Below are positions 39,201 to 54,200 of a DNA stretch of 64,000 nucleotides, piece after piece. The DNA is taken from positions 124,001 to 188,000 of the forward strand of contig NW_021163037.1 in assembly GCF_004324835.1 (NCBI RefSeq). Reading direction: 5' to 3'. The notes beneath the pieces are model-generated. The model was not told the DNA's origin and searched no databases. It saw nothing but the letters and a program-made list of their open reading frames with translations. The translations under genes were made by a program, and so were the position numbers. Numbering within the stretch: the first letter of the stretch is position 1; every line of letters starts with the position of its first letter. Source of the stretch: Dendronephthya gigantea (Eukaryota; Cnidaria; Anthozoa; Malacalcyonacea; Nephtheidae).

Positions 39201-42200
39201 ATATGTTTCTTGTGAAAGTGCAAGCATGCACGAAAAATATTTGAAGAATTTATGCTCCTGACTGCTGTACATTAAAAATACAGTACAATAATGCTAATAT
39301 CTAGAAACGACTAGAAGAATATTTCGATTCATGTATAAGTTAATAAAGGGGTCAGTGACAGACTGACGAGAATGTAAATATGCATACAATCCAAAATTCA
39401 AAGGCGAATTTAATTGCATTCCGGTAATTGTCATTGTGAATGTGGGCATAGCGTGTAATGGCATTATAATTTTTCACGACAATTACAGTGAAAAACAAAG
39501 ATTTGCTTTCGCTTTTCTCTATTGGGTGAGCCATCACACTTTTGTAATAACGAGATATGATTTAGAAAACATACATCCTACAGACCCGGTCTCTTGTTGT
39601 ATTTTCTAAAGCGATAATCATTGACATTGCAACAGAGCTTGTTTTAAACAAAAACCACTGCCTGACGACAGTTTAAATTTTGAGAAATATAAAAGGAAAC
39701 AGATTCCTAACAATCTCAAGATGTCATTGTTATCTGGAATTTGTGGCTTTTTATAGAGGTATGTTTGTTTTATAAATAGCATGAATAACTGCGATTGTAC
39801 TTTTATACGCTCTAAATACTTTTGTCCTACGATTATTCTAGAATGTTTTCGTCGCTGCTTGCGAGACTTAAAACAGTTTCTCCAGCTGTGTCCAAACGAG
39901 CAAGTGATTTTCTTGCAAAGAATGAAATTGACACTAGGCCTACCATTGTATCTGAGTTTCTTGTATTTGTTCCGTCGGATAAATCTCTATTTGGTAGTAG
40001 GAGCGCTATGTCCACAACAGATATGACAGCTTTTTATGCCATTTAGACCTGTACTCGATGGATATCCGGTTTTTGGCCTCAACAATACAGTATTTGTACA
40101 CATGTATAGACCCCTAGCTTAGCGCCTCCACTGTATCCGCGACATGACTAAACAAGAAAAACAAATTAGCATAAGTTGATTATGCACCAAGCATGCCATA
40201 CGCGCAGCTTGTAGCAAATTCTTATCATCTCAACGCATTGCAATCAAAGTAGCTTACAACAGAGCCTGCAAATGTTTCATATTAGCAAGTACATGCATAA
40301 CATATAAGAATGAAAGTTTTTATGGCGCCAGAGCAATTCATCAACTCAGATTTTGCACACAGGTATAATGAACACGTTCAAAGTTAATACTCTAATGGTG
40401 CTACTCTGAGTTACCAACCGGGCAAGCTGAAAAATTAGCTTGACCACGGTGGAAAACGAACCCGCGACTTTTGACTTGCTAGTCTAATGCTCTCCTGTGC
40501 TACTAGGTCAAAGCGGTTCGAATAGGTGATATTTCGGAATTCAATCTATATAGTCCCTTTCATATCTGCGTGTCATAATTTGTTATGGTGCATATGGTGC
40601 TTATGAATTAATACTGTGATGGTGCTACTCTGCCTGGTGCTACCAAACTGGCAAGGTGGGGTCAAGGTAATTTTTCAGCTTGCATGGCTGGTAACTCAGA
40701 GTAGCCTGAGCACCATCTCAATATTAATTTATACGTCTGGGACCGGTTGTTCGAAAGGCGTTTAGCTAAACGGTGGATAAGCCAAAGTAAAAATACTCTC
40801 ATACATCTTGTGAATGACTGAGCCTGCATCTTATGCATTAAATAGGTACTTCCATTGAAAATTAAACTATTTACATCGAGATATTTTAACTTAGTTGTTC
40901 AATAAATACAATAGATAATTTTGTTTTCCATTTTGAACTTGCTAAACGCCTTTCGAACAACCGGCTCCAGGGTCATTTATGAACCATGACACTGAATATT
41001 AGCTCGAAAAGCTCAGCTACAGTGTTTGGGGAATGGAACATGGTCTTAGCAAAATACGCGGAAACATTTTATAACAGCAATAAATAAAGTGGGGGTTTTT
41101 TTCACAAATTGCACCACGCATTATTGAAACAATGAACCATTAGCAACTATTTGATAAAACCTATATTTTGGCACAGATATATCAAATTAAAAACAAATAT
41201 ATTTCAGTGGCTATAGTTCTGTTTTCCCAATTCCTAAAATATTTTTCAATCATATTTACATTGCGTAAATAAAACAGTTAAATTCCTCACATAGTTTCTG
41301 ATAATTGCATGATTTATAGTATATTTGATAATTGTAGTATTTTTGATATGATGATGTAGTATTTTTGATAATTGCATGATATATATTATATAGTTATAGC
41401 ATGGATTTTTCATTTGTTTCCAATAGCAGACGCTTCCTGTGTGTAAGGTTTTATGCTGCATGTGTATAAAGAATCCATGGCTCAAATTATAGGCCCTATT
41501 TCTGTTTGAAAAGCAGTGATTAAGTTTCATTAAAAGGTCTTACTCGTGCTAACTAATAATCAAGCATACACAGGTTTGTCAAGCAGTCTTTTTCGATTGA
41601 CATTGATGCGTATTGTTTAAATTAAACATATTTTAAGCCGAACCGGATTTAATTAAACAAACTCGTAATATCGGTAAATTTCGTCGTATGTACCGAAAGA
41701 TTCAACGACGGACTTTTTAGTTTTGTTTAAAGAAGTTGTATAACTTTTATTTATGTGCGCGTAAATCGTTACCAAGGAAACCGGTGATTAAGCATGAGAA
41801 TAGAGAAACATTAAAATTATTAATATGCTTGCCGTCTCCAGATGAAGAACAAGATACAGAATTGATCTAAAATGTATCTAATATATTTAGCAATACGCGA
41901 TAGTGATCAGTTTCTATGTGCTTGTTAATATACTATTACTGATATACCTTGTCGAAAAGGAAGGGAAGTTAGGGTTGTTTATCGATGAATTACCGCTAGG
42001 CTAAATAAAGCTGGTAGAAAGAATATATTTTTATGACGGTTCCTCTTCAGTTTATATTAGAAGCGGACATCATTCCCACTGAAATAATAAGTAAAATGCG
42101 GCCTTGTCGAAAATGCTGCCTCGAAGGGTGATGGTTGACCGTCAACCAGCTTCCTGCTTATACCAATACCACAGTGACGTCTCTTTAGCAAGTCCTCGCA

Positions 42201-45200
42201 ATGATAACTTGCTAAGCCAGCCCTTTACACCGTGATCAGTACGTCACACGAGCCTGAAGAGCCTGAAATCGGCCGAACGAGCTGAGAAAATAATAATGTT
42301 TCGTCATTCGACCAAACCTTATCTGTCGTTTCAGGCCGAATATATAGGTTTGACGGTAACAAACGAAGATTGAAATTCTGTATCGTTCTGACTAATAGTG
42401 CAATGAAAATGTGTGTGTACAGTGGTATTGAAAGTATCATTTTCTAAAAATAGTTTTGCAAGGAAGTGTCTGGTTGCGCAAGAGAAAAAAACTGGATAAT
42501 TTTCTTCAAACTATATATAATATTTCATGAATAAACACATTACTCCTTCCTGTGTTCAGGTCAATTTACGCCTTTTTGTTCAGATTTTTATCGCCGTAGG
42601 AGGAGACGCATGCGATGCTTATATGGCGCATGCAACGCTATTTAATCACGAAATGTGTTCTACAAATTTTTGGCAAAGATCAGTGGTTGAGTGATGGCAT
42701 TTTTTCTGTCTTCGTTTATTACTATATACAGGGTTATGCAGTTATGTTAGATGTATAAATACGTAAGGCATGTTAATTTACCCCTAAAGGCAGTAATAGC
42801 AAATAATAGGCTCTAAGACTTGATTTTTTTAATACTAAATATGCATGTATAATAATTTTACCTCATAATAGGCCATAAAAGCGAATTCGTCTGGGCAGGG
42901 ACCTAATAAACTTCTATGATAGTGAAATTATATTTAGCAGTTTGTAGAAAGATTTCTTTCTCGAATCGTTAATTTCTCAGATGTTATCTATATGCTTTCT
43001 CTTATCCGTGGTTAATAGCTAGGCCATTTTGGTGAGTGAGTTATTTGACGTTTGTTATTATCAGTGCTCACTTCATCACATACAATGCAAGCCCATGCTG
43101 ATCGTTTAAAAAAATAGCAGAATAAAAAACATTGCCGCAATATGGTCGGAAGATTATTTTCATCTGCATGAATATGGTGACAAAGACAAAGTGGAACAAT
43201 CACTTAAAAATTATAAGGGAAACACTTTATAAACTTAATTGTACCGTGTATTCAACGATTATATCCTTTGATTAATACCATGTCATCCTGATGATTTTTA
43301 ACGCCTTGCATGTCCAAAATTTTGCTAAATTGAATTCGCCCTTGTTAGACATTCGGCGACAGAAATTTCCGGTGTGTGGTTAAATCCCTCAAAATCAAAA
43401 TTGCCGGCACACAGATTTGATATGTTTGAGTTGTTCACAATGACACAATCATAATACGGAAACAGAGCACAATGATATATACTTACAAGAAACACCAGGC
43501 ATTCGCATGCAATGAGCACAATTCTCTTTGTTAGCATGAATCATGGCTATTTTAGTATTTTACTAGATAGCATCATCAGGTTTTTTTAAGCAGACTTATA
43601 ATTTTAACAAAAACCCAAAAAGTGCATGTCAACAAGGTGGAATTTGCTTTTCCCTTCCCTATTCCACCCCTATTCGAAATATTCACTGGTTTGTGCATGA
43701 TATATTCCCCCTTGTCCGGTTCTTAAAAACTCTGTATCTCACATTGTGAGAGCTTGATCAGAGCACAATGTGGGTGAATAATAATCTTTTTCGTCATCTT
43801 TTTTCAGCTTCGGATGCAAAACATAGAAATGTAGACACTCGGGCAAGGAATCGTGCTCCGTCTTTGATCAAAGTTTCTGCGATCAGCGTAGAAGAAGCAG
43901 GCTCGGCATTTATAACAAGCCAGGAACTTCAGGCTACGGACCCCGACACCGATGACCTGAAACTGCTTTTCATGGTGACTGCTTTTCCAACACATGGTCA
44001 ACTGTTAGTGAATGGCACTGAAGTGAATAATTTTACGCAATCGGACGTGCTCAGGAATCTTGTTGTTTATAGTCATGGAGTGGAGGAGATTGGCGTCGAA
44101 GAGGCACACGATTTCTTCAATCTGACGCTCTCTGATGACCCCCAAGGACAGGAATCTCACAAAATTGGTAATTTTATCTTGGGGAGATGATTAAACTCGT
44201 CGTAGTTGTTGTCCTAGGGCCAGTTGTTCGAAAGCTGGATAGCACTATCCACCAACCATTTTAAACATGGTTGTAAAGCATTATTAAAATCACATATTTG
44301 GAGTTAACAGTTATGAAAGAGAATCCCTTATTTAAGAATACCATGTTTAACTCATGTTATACAGACTCTATAGAGTGAGTAAAGAAAACACGATCCGGTG
44401 GAGAGCACTATCCATCTTTTGTACAACCGGGCCCAGACAATAAACTTGTCTTCTGGTGCGATAAATCAAACTGCTTGTCCGATTCACTGGAATGAGAGCC
44501 AGCAGAGTGCGACCAAAATACAGAACAGGCAGGAATGGCATGGTGATGTCACTAACGTGGTATCACACTCCAAAAAAAAATCAGTGGATGCAATATAGGA
44601 ATGTTTGATATCTTAATAAATATTTAAATCACACATTTAAGGGAACGCCTTACTCATCAAATTCAAATTGGGCGAAACAGTAGTAAGTTCCCGATTTTAT
44701 TTTCCTTTCGGCATGGAGTCATATGACTGAGGGAGTTGACATTTCTGGGGTGGGCACTCCCGCAGAATGTCCGCTCGGGTAAGATCGACCTTCTTTAGCT
44801 TGTGATCATTAAGTATTTGGGATATCATGTCTGAGATTGTGTTTTTTTATTCGTTACCGTTTTAGGTTTCACATTCCACGTGCGGATTTCCCCGGTTGAC
44901 AACAAAGAACCGATCATAGATATCAAAAGCCCGCTTGAAGTTTGGGAGGGAGAGAAGGTTACCGTGACCAAGACTAATCTTATCGTCACCGATCGCGACA
45001 CCATTCCTGATGACGTCACATGTCAAATCGATGCCTCGCCATTGGAGGGATTCTTAGAGAACATCGCGCCATCAACAGGCATGGAACAGTCGCAGCAGGG
45101 CATCCCTATCATTTCGTTTACTGTGAGCGACTTACTGTTACAAAGGATCAACTATGTTCAAAGTAATCATCTTCGCAACGAACCGAAAAGCGACTTCTTT

Positions 45201-48200
45201 GCTTTGTCTTGTTCCGACGGTCTACAAGACTCTATGCGTCATATGATGATAATTGATATCATTGGGAGGAACGACGAAGTCCCTCAACTATTTCTTACCA
45301 ATTTTCAAGTGGAAGAAGGAAAGAGTATGACCATTGATTCAGTTTTGTTGAATGTGAACGACCGGGATGTCCCGAAAGATAATTTGACCCTAAAAATATT
45401 GAAGCCCCCAAAACATGGCATAGTCGTGGATATGTCGACGTTCGTGTCGCGGTCTGAGTCGATCACAATGTTCCCTTTCAAAAAGATCAAGCAGAACGTC
45501 ATCGCGTACTATCACGACGGTACGGAGACTACCGAAGATATTCTGCAGTTTGCCGTCACGGATGGAGTACATGAGGTGAGAAAGGACGTCGTTATCAACA
45601 TTCTTCCGGTGAATGACGAAACTCCGCGACTTGTTACGAACACCGGTTTGGAACTTACGGAAATCGGTGAAACACGTATGATCACCTCGAGAGCACTGCG
45701 CGCAGATGATGTCGATTCTCCGAATGCAAATTTGACATACATCATGCGGAGTATTCCGTCATTGGGTCAACTAACACGGTATGAACGGAACGGGCGTGTT
45801 GTTAACATAACCCGCGGTTCGAGGTTTACTCAAAATGACATTGATCGAGGTAGGTTGTTCTATACCGATCTTTCAGTTGAGGGCAGCGCACGAAAGGAAT
45901 TTCGTTTTGATGTCACGGACGGCACAAACTCATTGGTGAACCAGGTGTTCTACATAAACATGAAACCCGAAGATAAGCTTTATCCTATTGTTCAAAGTAA
46001 AGGTACAGTATCGTTTAAGATTTTTAGATTTCTGGGAGAGAGTTAATAATGGGGAGACCAAATCGATTTTTTTATCATGGACATAGAAAGTCAGTAATCC
46101 AACTGCTCTGGTGAAAACTAATAAGAAAACAATAGTTTCAAAAGTGTATCCAATTAGCCCATGCAATTTAGAACTCCCTTTTCAAAGCTTTCATGCTTTT
46201 TGATCACGTTATACACTGTGCTAGCTTAGTATTCGCGATTGTATAAGACGAAGTACCTTCTCAATGTCTTTGTAACATGCAGGAAACAACTCAAAAAAAT
46301 ACATTTTATGAATCCTTATATAAAAAACATAACCTCCTGCTTGTTTTCTTTATGAAGGTGTAAGCTTAAAGAAAGGTTCCTCGGTTACGTTGAGCACTGA
46401 CATTATTTCAAGTACAGACCCTGATAGTCCTGACAAAGGACTTGAATATCACATCACAAAGCCACCGACAAAAGGTATAATTACTATGAGCGACCAACCA
46501 ACCGTCCCTATCAGAAGATTTAGCCAACTTCATTTGGCTGGTCATAAAGTGAAATACGTTCACACAAGCGAGGATGGCAGCAAATTGGACAGTTTTCAGT
46601 TCGAGGTGAGCGATGGTCAACATAACGTAATGAGGAAATTTCGTATCTCACTCCTCGATGGTGATAACACACGTACTGTGGTTAGATATGGCCGACTGAC
46701 TCTTTCCGAAGGAGAGACAAGGGAAATCACATCGTTTGAACTGAAAGCCGAGGATCCAGATAATACGGCAAATACACTAATCTTCACGATAACTCAAATT
46801 CCGGTAAACGGATTCATTATGAAACTTGGTAAACCGACCATGATGTTCACGCAAAGAGATATTGATAACAATCTGATCAGTTATCAACACGATGGAACAG
46901 ACACGACTCAAGATTCATTTTCATTCACAGTTTCGGATGGTACCCACCTAGACTATTATGTTTATCCAGACACAAAAACGTTGACAAGACAACCTCAGAC
47001 GATGGAAATTGATATACAAGCAATTGATAATAAAACACCCCAGATGATCATCAATCGTGGTGGAACCACGCTTGAGACGATTCCTGGGGGAGGATTGGGA
47101 CTCTGTTTATCCAGTGACCTTTTAAAGGCGTTCGATCCTGATAGCAATAGCACCCAAGTGACCTACCTAATTTCTGAACCCCCTGAATTCGGTACACTGA
47201 TAAATATTGCCAAAGGCAATGCTAGCTTGTCGGAGTTCCGACAAAGTGAAATCGATGATGGTCTGATATACTTCATGTTAAATAAGAATGAATTGAATGC
47301 AACTTCCGATCGCTTTTACTTTGACTTGGTAGACTATGGTATGAATGAACTACCAAATCATAGATTTTCGCTGCATTGGTCACGTATATCATTGGAGCGC
47401 ACTGTGTATAAAGTTTCCGAAATATTTCGTTCAGTCGTTATAACTTTGGTGAGGAATGGATTTTTGGGCGAGTCATCGTTCATTGGAATTAGGACGCTTG
47501 ATGGATCGGCGAAGATTAATGAAGATTTTGTTCCAAATTCTGCTAAACAAGTTCAGTTCAATCCAGGAGAAAGATATAAAACATGGGTGATCCTCCTCCG
47601 CGATGACAAGAAGTACGAAGGATCAGAACAGTTCACTGTGCAAATACATTCACCTGTCATGGCCATTATGAGCAGACGTTGTAAAGCAACGATAACCATA
47701 ACAGATGCAGAAGACAGTAAGTAAAAAAATTTATATCGAACTACCATACAAAGGGTTCGTAAGGAGAAGGGATTTCCCTCAATAAGTTTCTAACCGTTCT
47801 GCAATGGAGGATATAGAGTGGAGTGATTTAGAAATAGAATAGACGGGAATCATTATCATTACTGCATTTCTGGTCTCACGGACGAAGGCTACACGAACGA
47901 AACATCTTCTTCCGATCCCCCAAAGACAATTTCCCAATGTTTTCGCTTCAATTATTCAGAAAAATCTAAATACAATAAACTAAATTAAACTTGAAGGATC
48001 GATAAAGCATGACAGAAAAACTAGTATTAATGATCATGGTGATATCTTATCTACTATCTAGGATCTGTTATTTCCGTTTCGAAATTGAAGTACTTTGTTC
48101 AAGAATCTTCTGGAGTGGCAAACGTGAGGCTTTACCGTAATGGAGATACTTCAAAAAGAGATCAAGTTTTGTGCATCACTCACTCGGGTGGGTAAACCTT

Positions 48201-51200
48201 TTTGTTCACCATCTTCGCTTCGGGCTGTAAGAGGCTATACATTCTTATTGAAAATTATATAAGGCAAAGGCATCTTTGTGATAATCCATGTTTTCTTCTG
48301 TTTTCTAGGCACCGCCATTGGCACGTATGGCGCTGGCGTTCAGTCTTACTCTGATTTTATTAGCAAGTTTGAGGAAAAGGCAAATATTGTGGTGTTTGAT
48401 CAGGTAAACTCCAAAATTCTTTAAAATGCTCTTTTTATTATTACACAAAGATAGCCGTCACGAAGTGATTTTTCTACTATACCGCACCACTGCAAGCTTT
48501 TTTGAGGGCATGAAAGAGAGATTTTTATATTAAGTGACTTTATCAATGCAAAGTAGCCGGTACAAAGTGAAAGCTCGACTTCTAATCTGACTGAAGAGTT
48601 ATAACAAAAAACCCTCGTATATTCCTTGCAGGGAGAAAGAGTGAAGAATTGTTCAGTGCAATTGATAGATGATTCACTTTACGAAGATGATGAAGAATTT
48701 TCAGTGGAAATTTTACCAAATGCCGACACTTTAGTAAATCCCAGGTTCAACAGAACGCTCGTTGTAATTAAACCTGACGTAAATGATGGTAAGTATGATG
48801 ATCTTTTTGGGGTGTTTAATTTTGTAACCTATACCATGCAATTGAGACAGGTCAGGAATTCGGTTAGCATGATGTGGTGATTAATTAATGGAGGGAGGGA
48901 ATGTCATGCTAAATGGTCTTTTTCAAGACAGTTAAAACAACAGTCTTTTTCATGCAAGACTACGTTAATCTCTGCCCAATCGAATTTATCCTCTAAATTT
49001 TTCCCACTTAATTCAAACATACTTCGAACATACCACGTTAATCTAAGCGATTGAATTAACTTACACAAACGTTAAATTGATGTTTATAAAACATGACATT
49101 AAATTATTCAACTCATGTCCCCTTACTCAGAGCCTCGAGTATATTTTGACCGGACGAGATACCAAGTTGATGAAAATGGTGATATTTGTCAAATTACCGT
49201 AAAAAGATCTGGCAGTGATTTGTCTAAAGATTCTTCAGTAGTTGTCAGGTCAAAGAAAACCAATCCTGTATCCGCAAAAGGTAATTATAAACAACAAGGT
49301 TGAGCTCACTCAGGTGATATATCGCGTCGGTGTGTTGTAGTTTCCCATGCTGCTTGCATGTAAACGCACATTTTTTCTGTCATTCCGAGCTGTGTATGAA
49401 GATGAAGACCTAATGTGTCGACATATTTTGATTTGATGTAGTTCGTATTTCATGGTGTGATGGTATTGGGTTGTAATGTTATATAAATGAAATTAATATT
49501 AACCTGCAAAACAATGATTTCGATCGAATTTTTCAATTTCATCTCAGCTAACATGGATTACATTCCTGTATCGAAGACCCTGTATTTCCCACCTGGCGTA
49601 CGCTCACAGACTGCGAATATCGTCATATTGGACGACCTTGGCCAACCAGTACGTGAAGGTCTTGAGTATTTCCAGTTAGTACTAGCTCTTCCTATCGATG
49701 CTCGCGTTGCCATGCCTGGAGAGTCTTTGGTTGCCATCAATGATACTCGATCTGATTGTAAGTGTATACATTTATATAAGTTATGTCTATTTTACCTTTG
49801 TAATGTCGTCGTGGTCACCAGTGCGTCGTTCACACGAGTAGGAGGTGGAATTTTAATTTCCTCGGTATCTTTCCAGTGCCCAAAATTCAGTTCAAAGATT
49901 CACTCTATACTATCGATGAAGAAGATGGATTGCTATCTGCAATACTTGTACGCAGCGGTGATTTGAGTCAACGTTCGGCTGTACGATGTTATACACGACA
50001 AAAGACGGCGATTGCTGGTGTTGATTATTACGAAAGATCAAATACTGACGAGGATGTTGTCAATTTCGAACCTGGCGAGACGACCAAGGAGTGCGGAGTA
50101 GCCATTATCGATGATTCGCTTTACGAGGGAAATGAGGAATTCCGCTTGGTGCTTGCCCAACCTCAATTTCTTCATGGTGTTGGGAAAAGTTTGATTGGCA
50201 AGAGATCTCATACTACTATCAGGATTGTTGACAATAATGACCGTACGTTGAAAACTTATTCATCCACTATAGTATTCTCCTCTCCCCCAACTATTCTATT
50301 CATAGCACCATATCACCACGAATGCACTGACATATAAGCTGTTAAATTCGTAGTTAAATGATTAATATGTTTTCTCCAGGATCTGCCATTGGATTCAAAC
50401 AGAAAAGACACTTTGTCAATGAACCAACTGATGAGGACGAAGATAGATACGTGAGATTAGTCCTTGTTCGAAATGGTGATACATCGAGAACCTCAGAAGT
50501 CCGCTTATACACAAAAGATGGTTCTGCTAAAGCCGATAAGGATTTTGCACCTTTGAGCAAAGTGAGTAATTTTCTTAAATTTATATACCCTTGCAAGGCT
50601 ACGTCAGGTCGTTCCAATTATAAGATAACGGTAAGAAATAATTTCCTGCTCCGATCATACACACGAACAGTTTTCCTGGTTCGAAAGCTGACACGATCTT
50701 CTAAAACGGGTTCCTCAACTGTTGGGGGCAAACTAAATTTTTGCTGTGCAAATAAGCAAACATAAATCGTACCCCCATAATTTAACATACCCATGCAGCT
50801 TTCTATGAGCAAATAATGTTTCCAACACTTACACTGCGATACAATATTTGTGTTAAGGTTTTGACTTTCGGTCGAAATGTGTCACGACTTGAAGTTAGCG
50901 TAAAGATCCTGTATGATAACGAACGTGAAATGAGAGAGGCTTTTACGGTGCATATAACCAAAGACCGCAACCGCGTGGCTTTGATTGAAAGTAGCAAAGT
51001 GATCGTGTATATTCAAGAAAATTTGTACCGAACAGGTGTAACGTTTCCGCTCGTCCCAACGGTTGTCTCGTTACTGGACTATGATGATATAAGCAAGGCA
51101 AAATCAGAACCGCTGCACGGGTACCCGGTGATTTGCGTTACTGTAAGTGGACTTGAAAATACATTTTGGGAGGGGTTAAAAGTGAAAAGTGCTTTTTCAT

Positions 51201-54200
51201 TTGTCTGGTGGGAAAACTATCCAAAAACACATGCATGTTCGAACATAAGATGCTCCAACAACCTTTTTGCCAGCATTTTATATGCAATCAAAATGCAATT
51301 TATTATAAATTCTGGCAAGGTGTGGCTGTGTCAAATGATTAGGTGAATTAGAAAGCACGATAGTATGTGTTTGTTCCCAAACGTCAATCACAAAATTTTC
51401 ATTGAAAAACTGTAAAATGCATCCTTAAAAATTCTACTTTCATATTTTAGGCCTGTGATCCTAAACACCCGCGGTATTCCGAAACCGGGACTTTGTGTAG
51501 TAGACAATCAATAGACTACACTAAGACACGATACAGCTGGGAGGTAGCAGCCGCCACAGCAAAAGATGGTGTAACGAATGAATTTAGGTCCATTGATTCT
51601 CAAACATTTTTCGCAAGTACTTCCATGATAACCTTGGACAGTATTTACTTCGGTCCTGGCAGTAGAATACGTTGTACAGCTCGTGCTGTAACTTACGCAA
51701 ATTATCAGGGCCTGGACTCGACCAGCGAACCATCCACAATAAGTCGTGAAGAAGGTTTGTGCTTACCAGAAAAACTGGGAGATATAGGCTCAGAATCGTT
51801 TTCTGCACAAATTACTTATACGGGATTGCAAAGTTTAACCCATCCCAACATGATCCGAATTCGTGTCCTTGTGCCCCACATCGATGGCATGCTTCCTGCA
51901 ATATCTACCAAGTCGCTGTCGAACTTTGAGATAGCATTAACCGCTGATGCCTCGCGTCGCGGGCAGCATCTTTGCTCCAATCTACTGGATTCACATGAAG
52001 TTCAAACGAAAAGTGGATTTTTAACTGACCAAGTTACTCGCATGTCTGGCGGCACAGAGCCGTACCAATATAGCAGTAATCTTCGAGGCGAGTCAACACT
52101 GCGGTTTTATCGCAATCTAAATCTAGAGGCTTGTATGTGGACATTTGAAAATTATTACACAATGTCTGAGCTGGTACAAGAGTGCGGAGGAAAGATAGCA
52201 ACCGATGGTCAAGTACGTGACCTCACGCGTTCACATTTGTCCGTGCGCGTCCCATTATACGTGTCGTATATCTATCATTCTCCCAGTGCTCTCGGTGGAT
52301 GGTTGCATTTTGATCACTCCTCGTATCTCAGAATGTCGTTCACATACAATACGGCGGTATTATTGAAGGATGGGATTGGTTCACCTGAAGGATCCAAACC
52401 CCTGGGATCCATTTATCCCACAGGGGTCGTAATTCGTCCACAAGACAAACGATTAGTGGTGACATTCAGGACAGTGGCCAGATTTAGAGGAACCTTCATT
52501 CTTAAACACGAAGGTACCGTGAATTTCTCGTGAAGTTTACATCCGACATAAACCTAATTTTGTGGTTAAATTACCGAAAATAACGTTGTCAAAAGTGCGC
52601 TAAAAGAGGTCAAATGCAACTGTTTAGTTGTGCTGTAAAGTTAGGTCGTCTTTACTTACTTACTTCTAGCATTAAATTAAGAAAAGAAACTTAGTTGGTG
52701 CACTTTATGTTTTGAAAATTTTGATCTCTAATTGCTCTTATTGCACAGTGACGAATAAAAAATCACCATATTTTTACATTTCAGATCCAAACATGTCCTC
52801 GCAGGTCATTTCTCCAGACCAGCCAAACCTCAGGTTTCAGTTAAAGTTACTGCGCAGTACACCAACTTACAACTCCCCTGAACAGATGTGGCAATTTGAG
52901 TCAGAATTTTCCGTTCGTGATTACAGTGGAAAGTACTACATCAAACTCATTCCATGCACTGTTACTAAGGTAATTGCGTGAAGCTGGTGCCGGTCAAAGC
53001 CTGGCTGCCGATCATTAAAGAGACAACACACATAATTGATAACTAAAACAAAGAGTCAACGCTTTGGTCCAGAGGCGTGCCTTTCATTCGCACTGAAGAC
53101 TTAGACCTCGGAGAACGTTTAAAAGCCTATCTTAAACCGCTTTTCCTGTGTTTTATGTAATGAAATGAAACTTACAATTTTCTTCTACCCTTATAGGACG
53201 TGAAATATTCTCTTCCTCTGAAATGTAATGCAAGAACTCCAACCACCCTCACGTTGTCGATCAGATTTCAGCAGACGAGAGATCCTGATGCCGTGGAATT
53301 TAATGTTCGTACCCAGTTCTTCCTTCTTGCTCGACGCTCTGTCTGGTTGTCAAATGAAACGAAGAACGTGATGGAGCAATCGGACGCTGCTTTTTCATTA
53401 GGTAATGCCGTGGTGTTCCTTTCAGTTGTACATTTCTCTTCGTCTTCCCGGTTGCGAGAGTGTTTTGTTATATTTTCTCATGACTTTAGTCAATAATGAC
53501 CTCTTGTTTGCGTTTCTTTAGGCTCCGTTATTTACGGTCGTATCATGGTAGATCCTGAACAAAATTTAGGAAGTGCCTACCATGTTTCTGTTGAAAAGGT
53601 ATTTGTGTGCAGCGGCCTGGACGGTTACATTCCTCAGTATAACCCTGATAGTGACGAATATGGATGTCTTGCCGACTCAGCATCGTTGGGTAATCGTTTC
53701 AAGATTTTGGTGAGTATCATATCCTGATCGTTTAATTTCCTGGTCGTTCGGTGTTAATGAAAATGAAGTATTCGTATATACAATGACAATGCTCAGGAAC
53801 GAATAGTTGACTCCCTTTCTTCAACTGTTCCTGGAAATCAAATCCAATATAGAGTCCAAAGGAGTATAACATTTTAGTATGTAATCGCTAAAAACGGCGT
53901 TCAATTTATTCTGAATCTTTTAGGATCGCGGAGCTCCACAGAAGATCACCCGAAAGTTCCGTAACGTCCCATTTTCAGCTAAGTTAGCTATTGATGATAA
54001 GGAAGCTCATGCTTTGGTAGAACAACCAAACTCTGATGGCTTCAAATTTGACAGTTCTCCCTTGTTCCAGGTAGATGATGTTTTACTCCCAAAGTGTTGT
54101 TTTATCAAAGAGTATAGTTGTCATCATCGCATAACGACTTGAATTACGTTAGTTTTAGTATTTTGTATAGTCTGTCTGTTTGTGTGTGTTAATTGTGCTG

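Larger units (their letters stand above)
38882..43807. other. Intron 1 of the FREM2-like gene (4.9 kb)
   Basis: It holds foldback and tRNA-like repeats at 40390-40970 (listed separately), AT-rich short tandem words around 41290-41400, and a small uncharacterised frame at about 39822-40046. No convincing nested gene. Confidence 0.6.
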
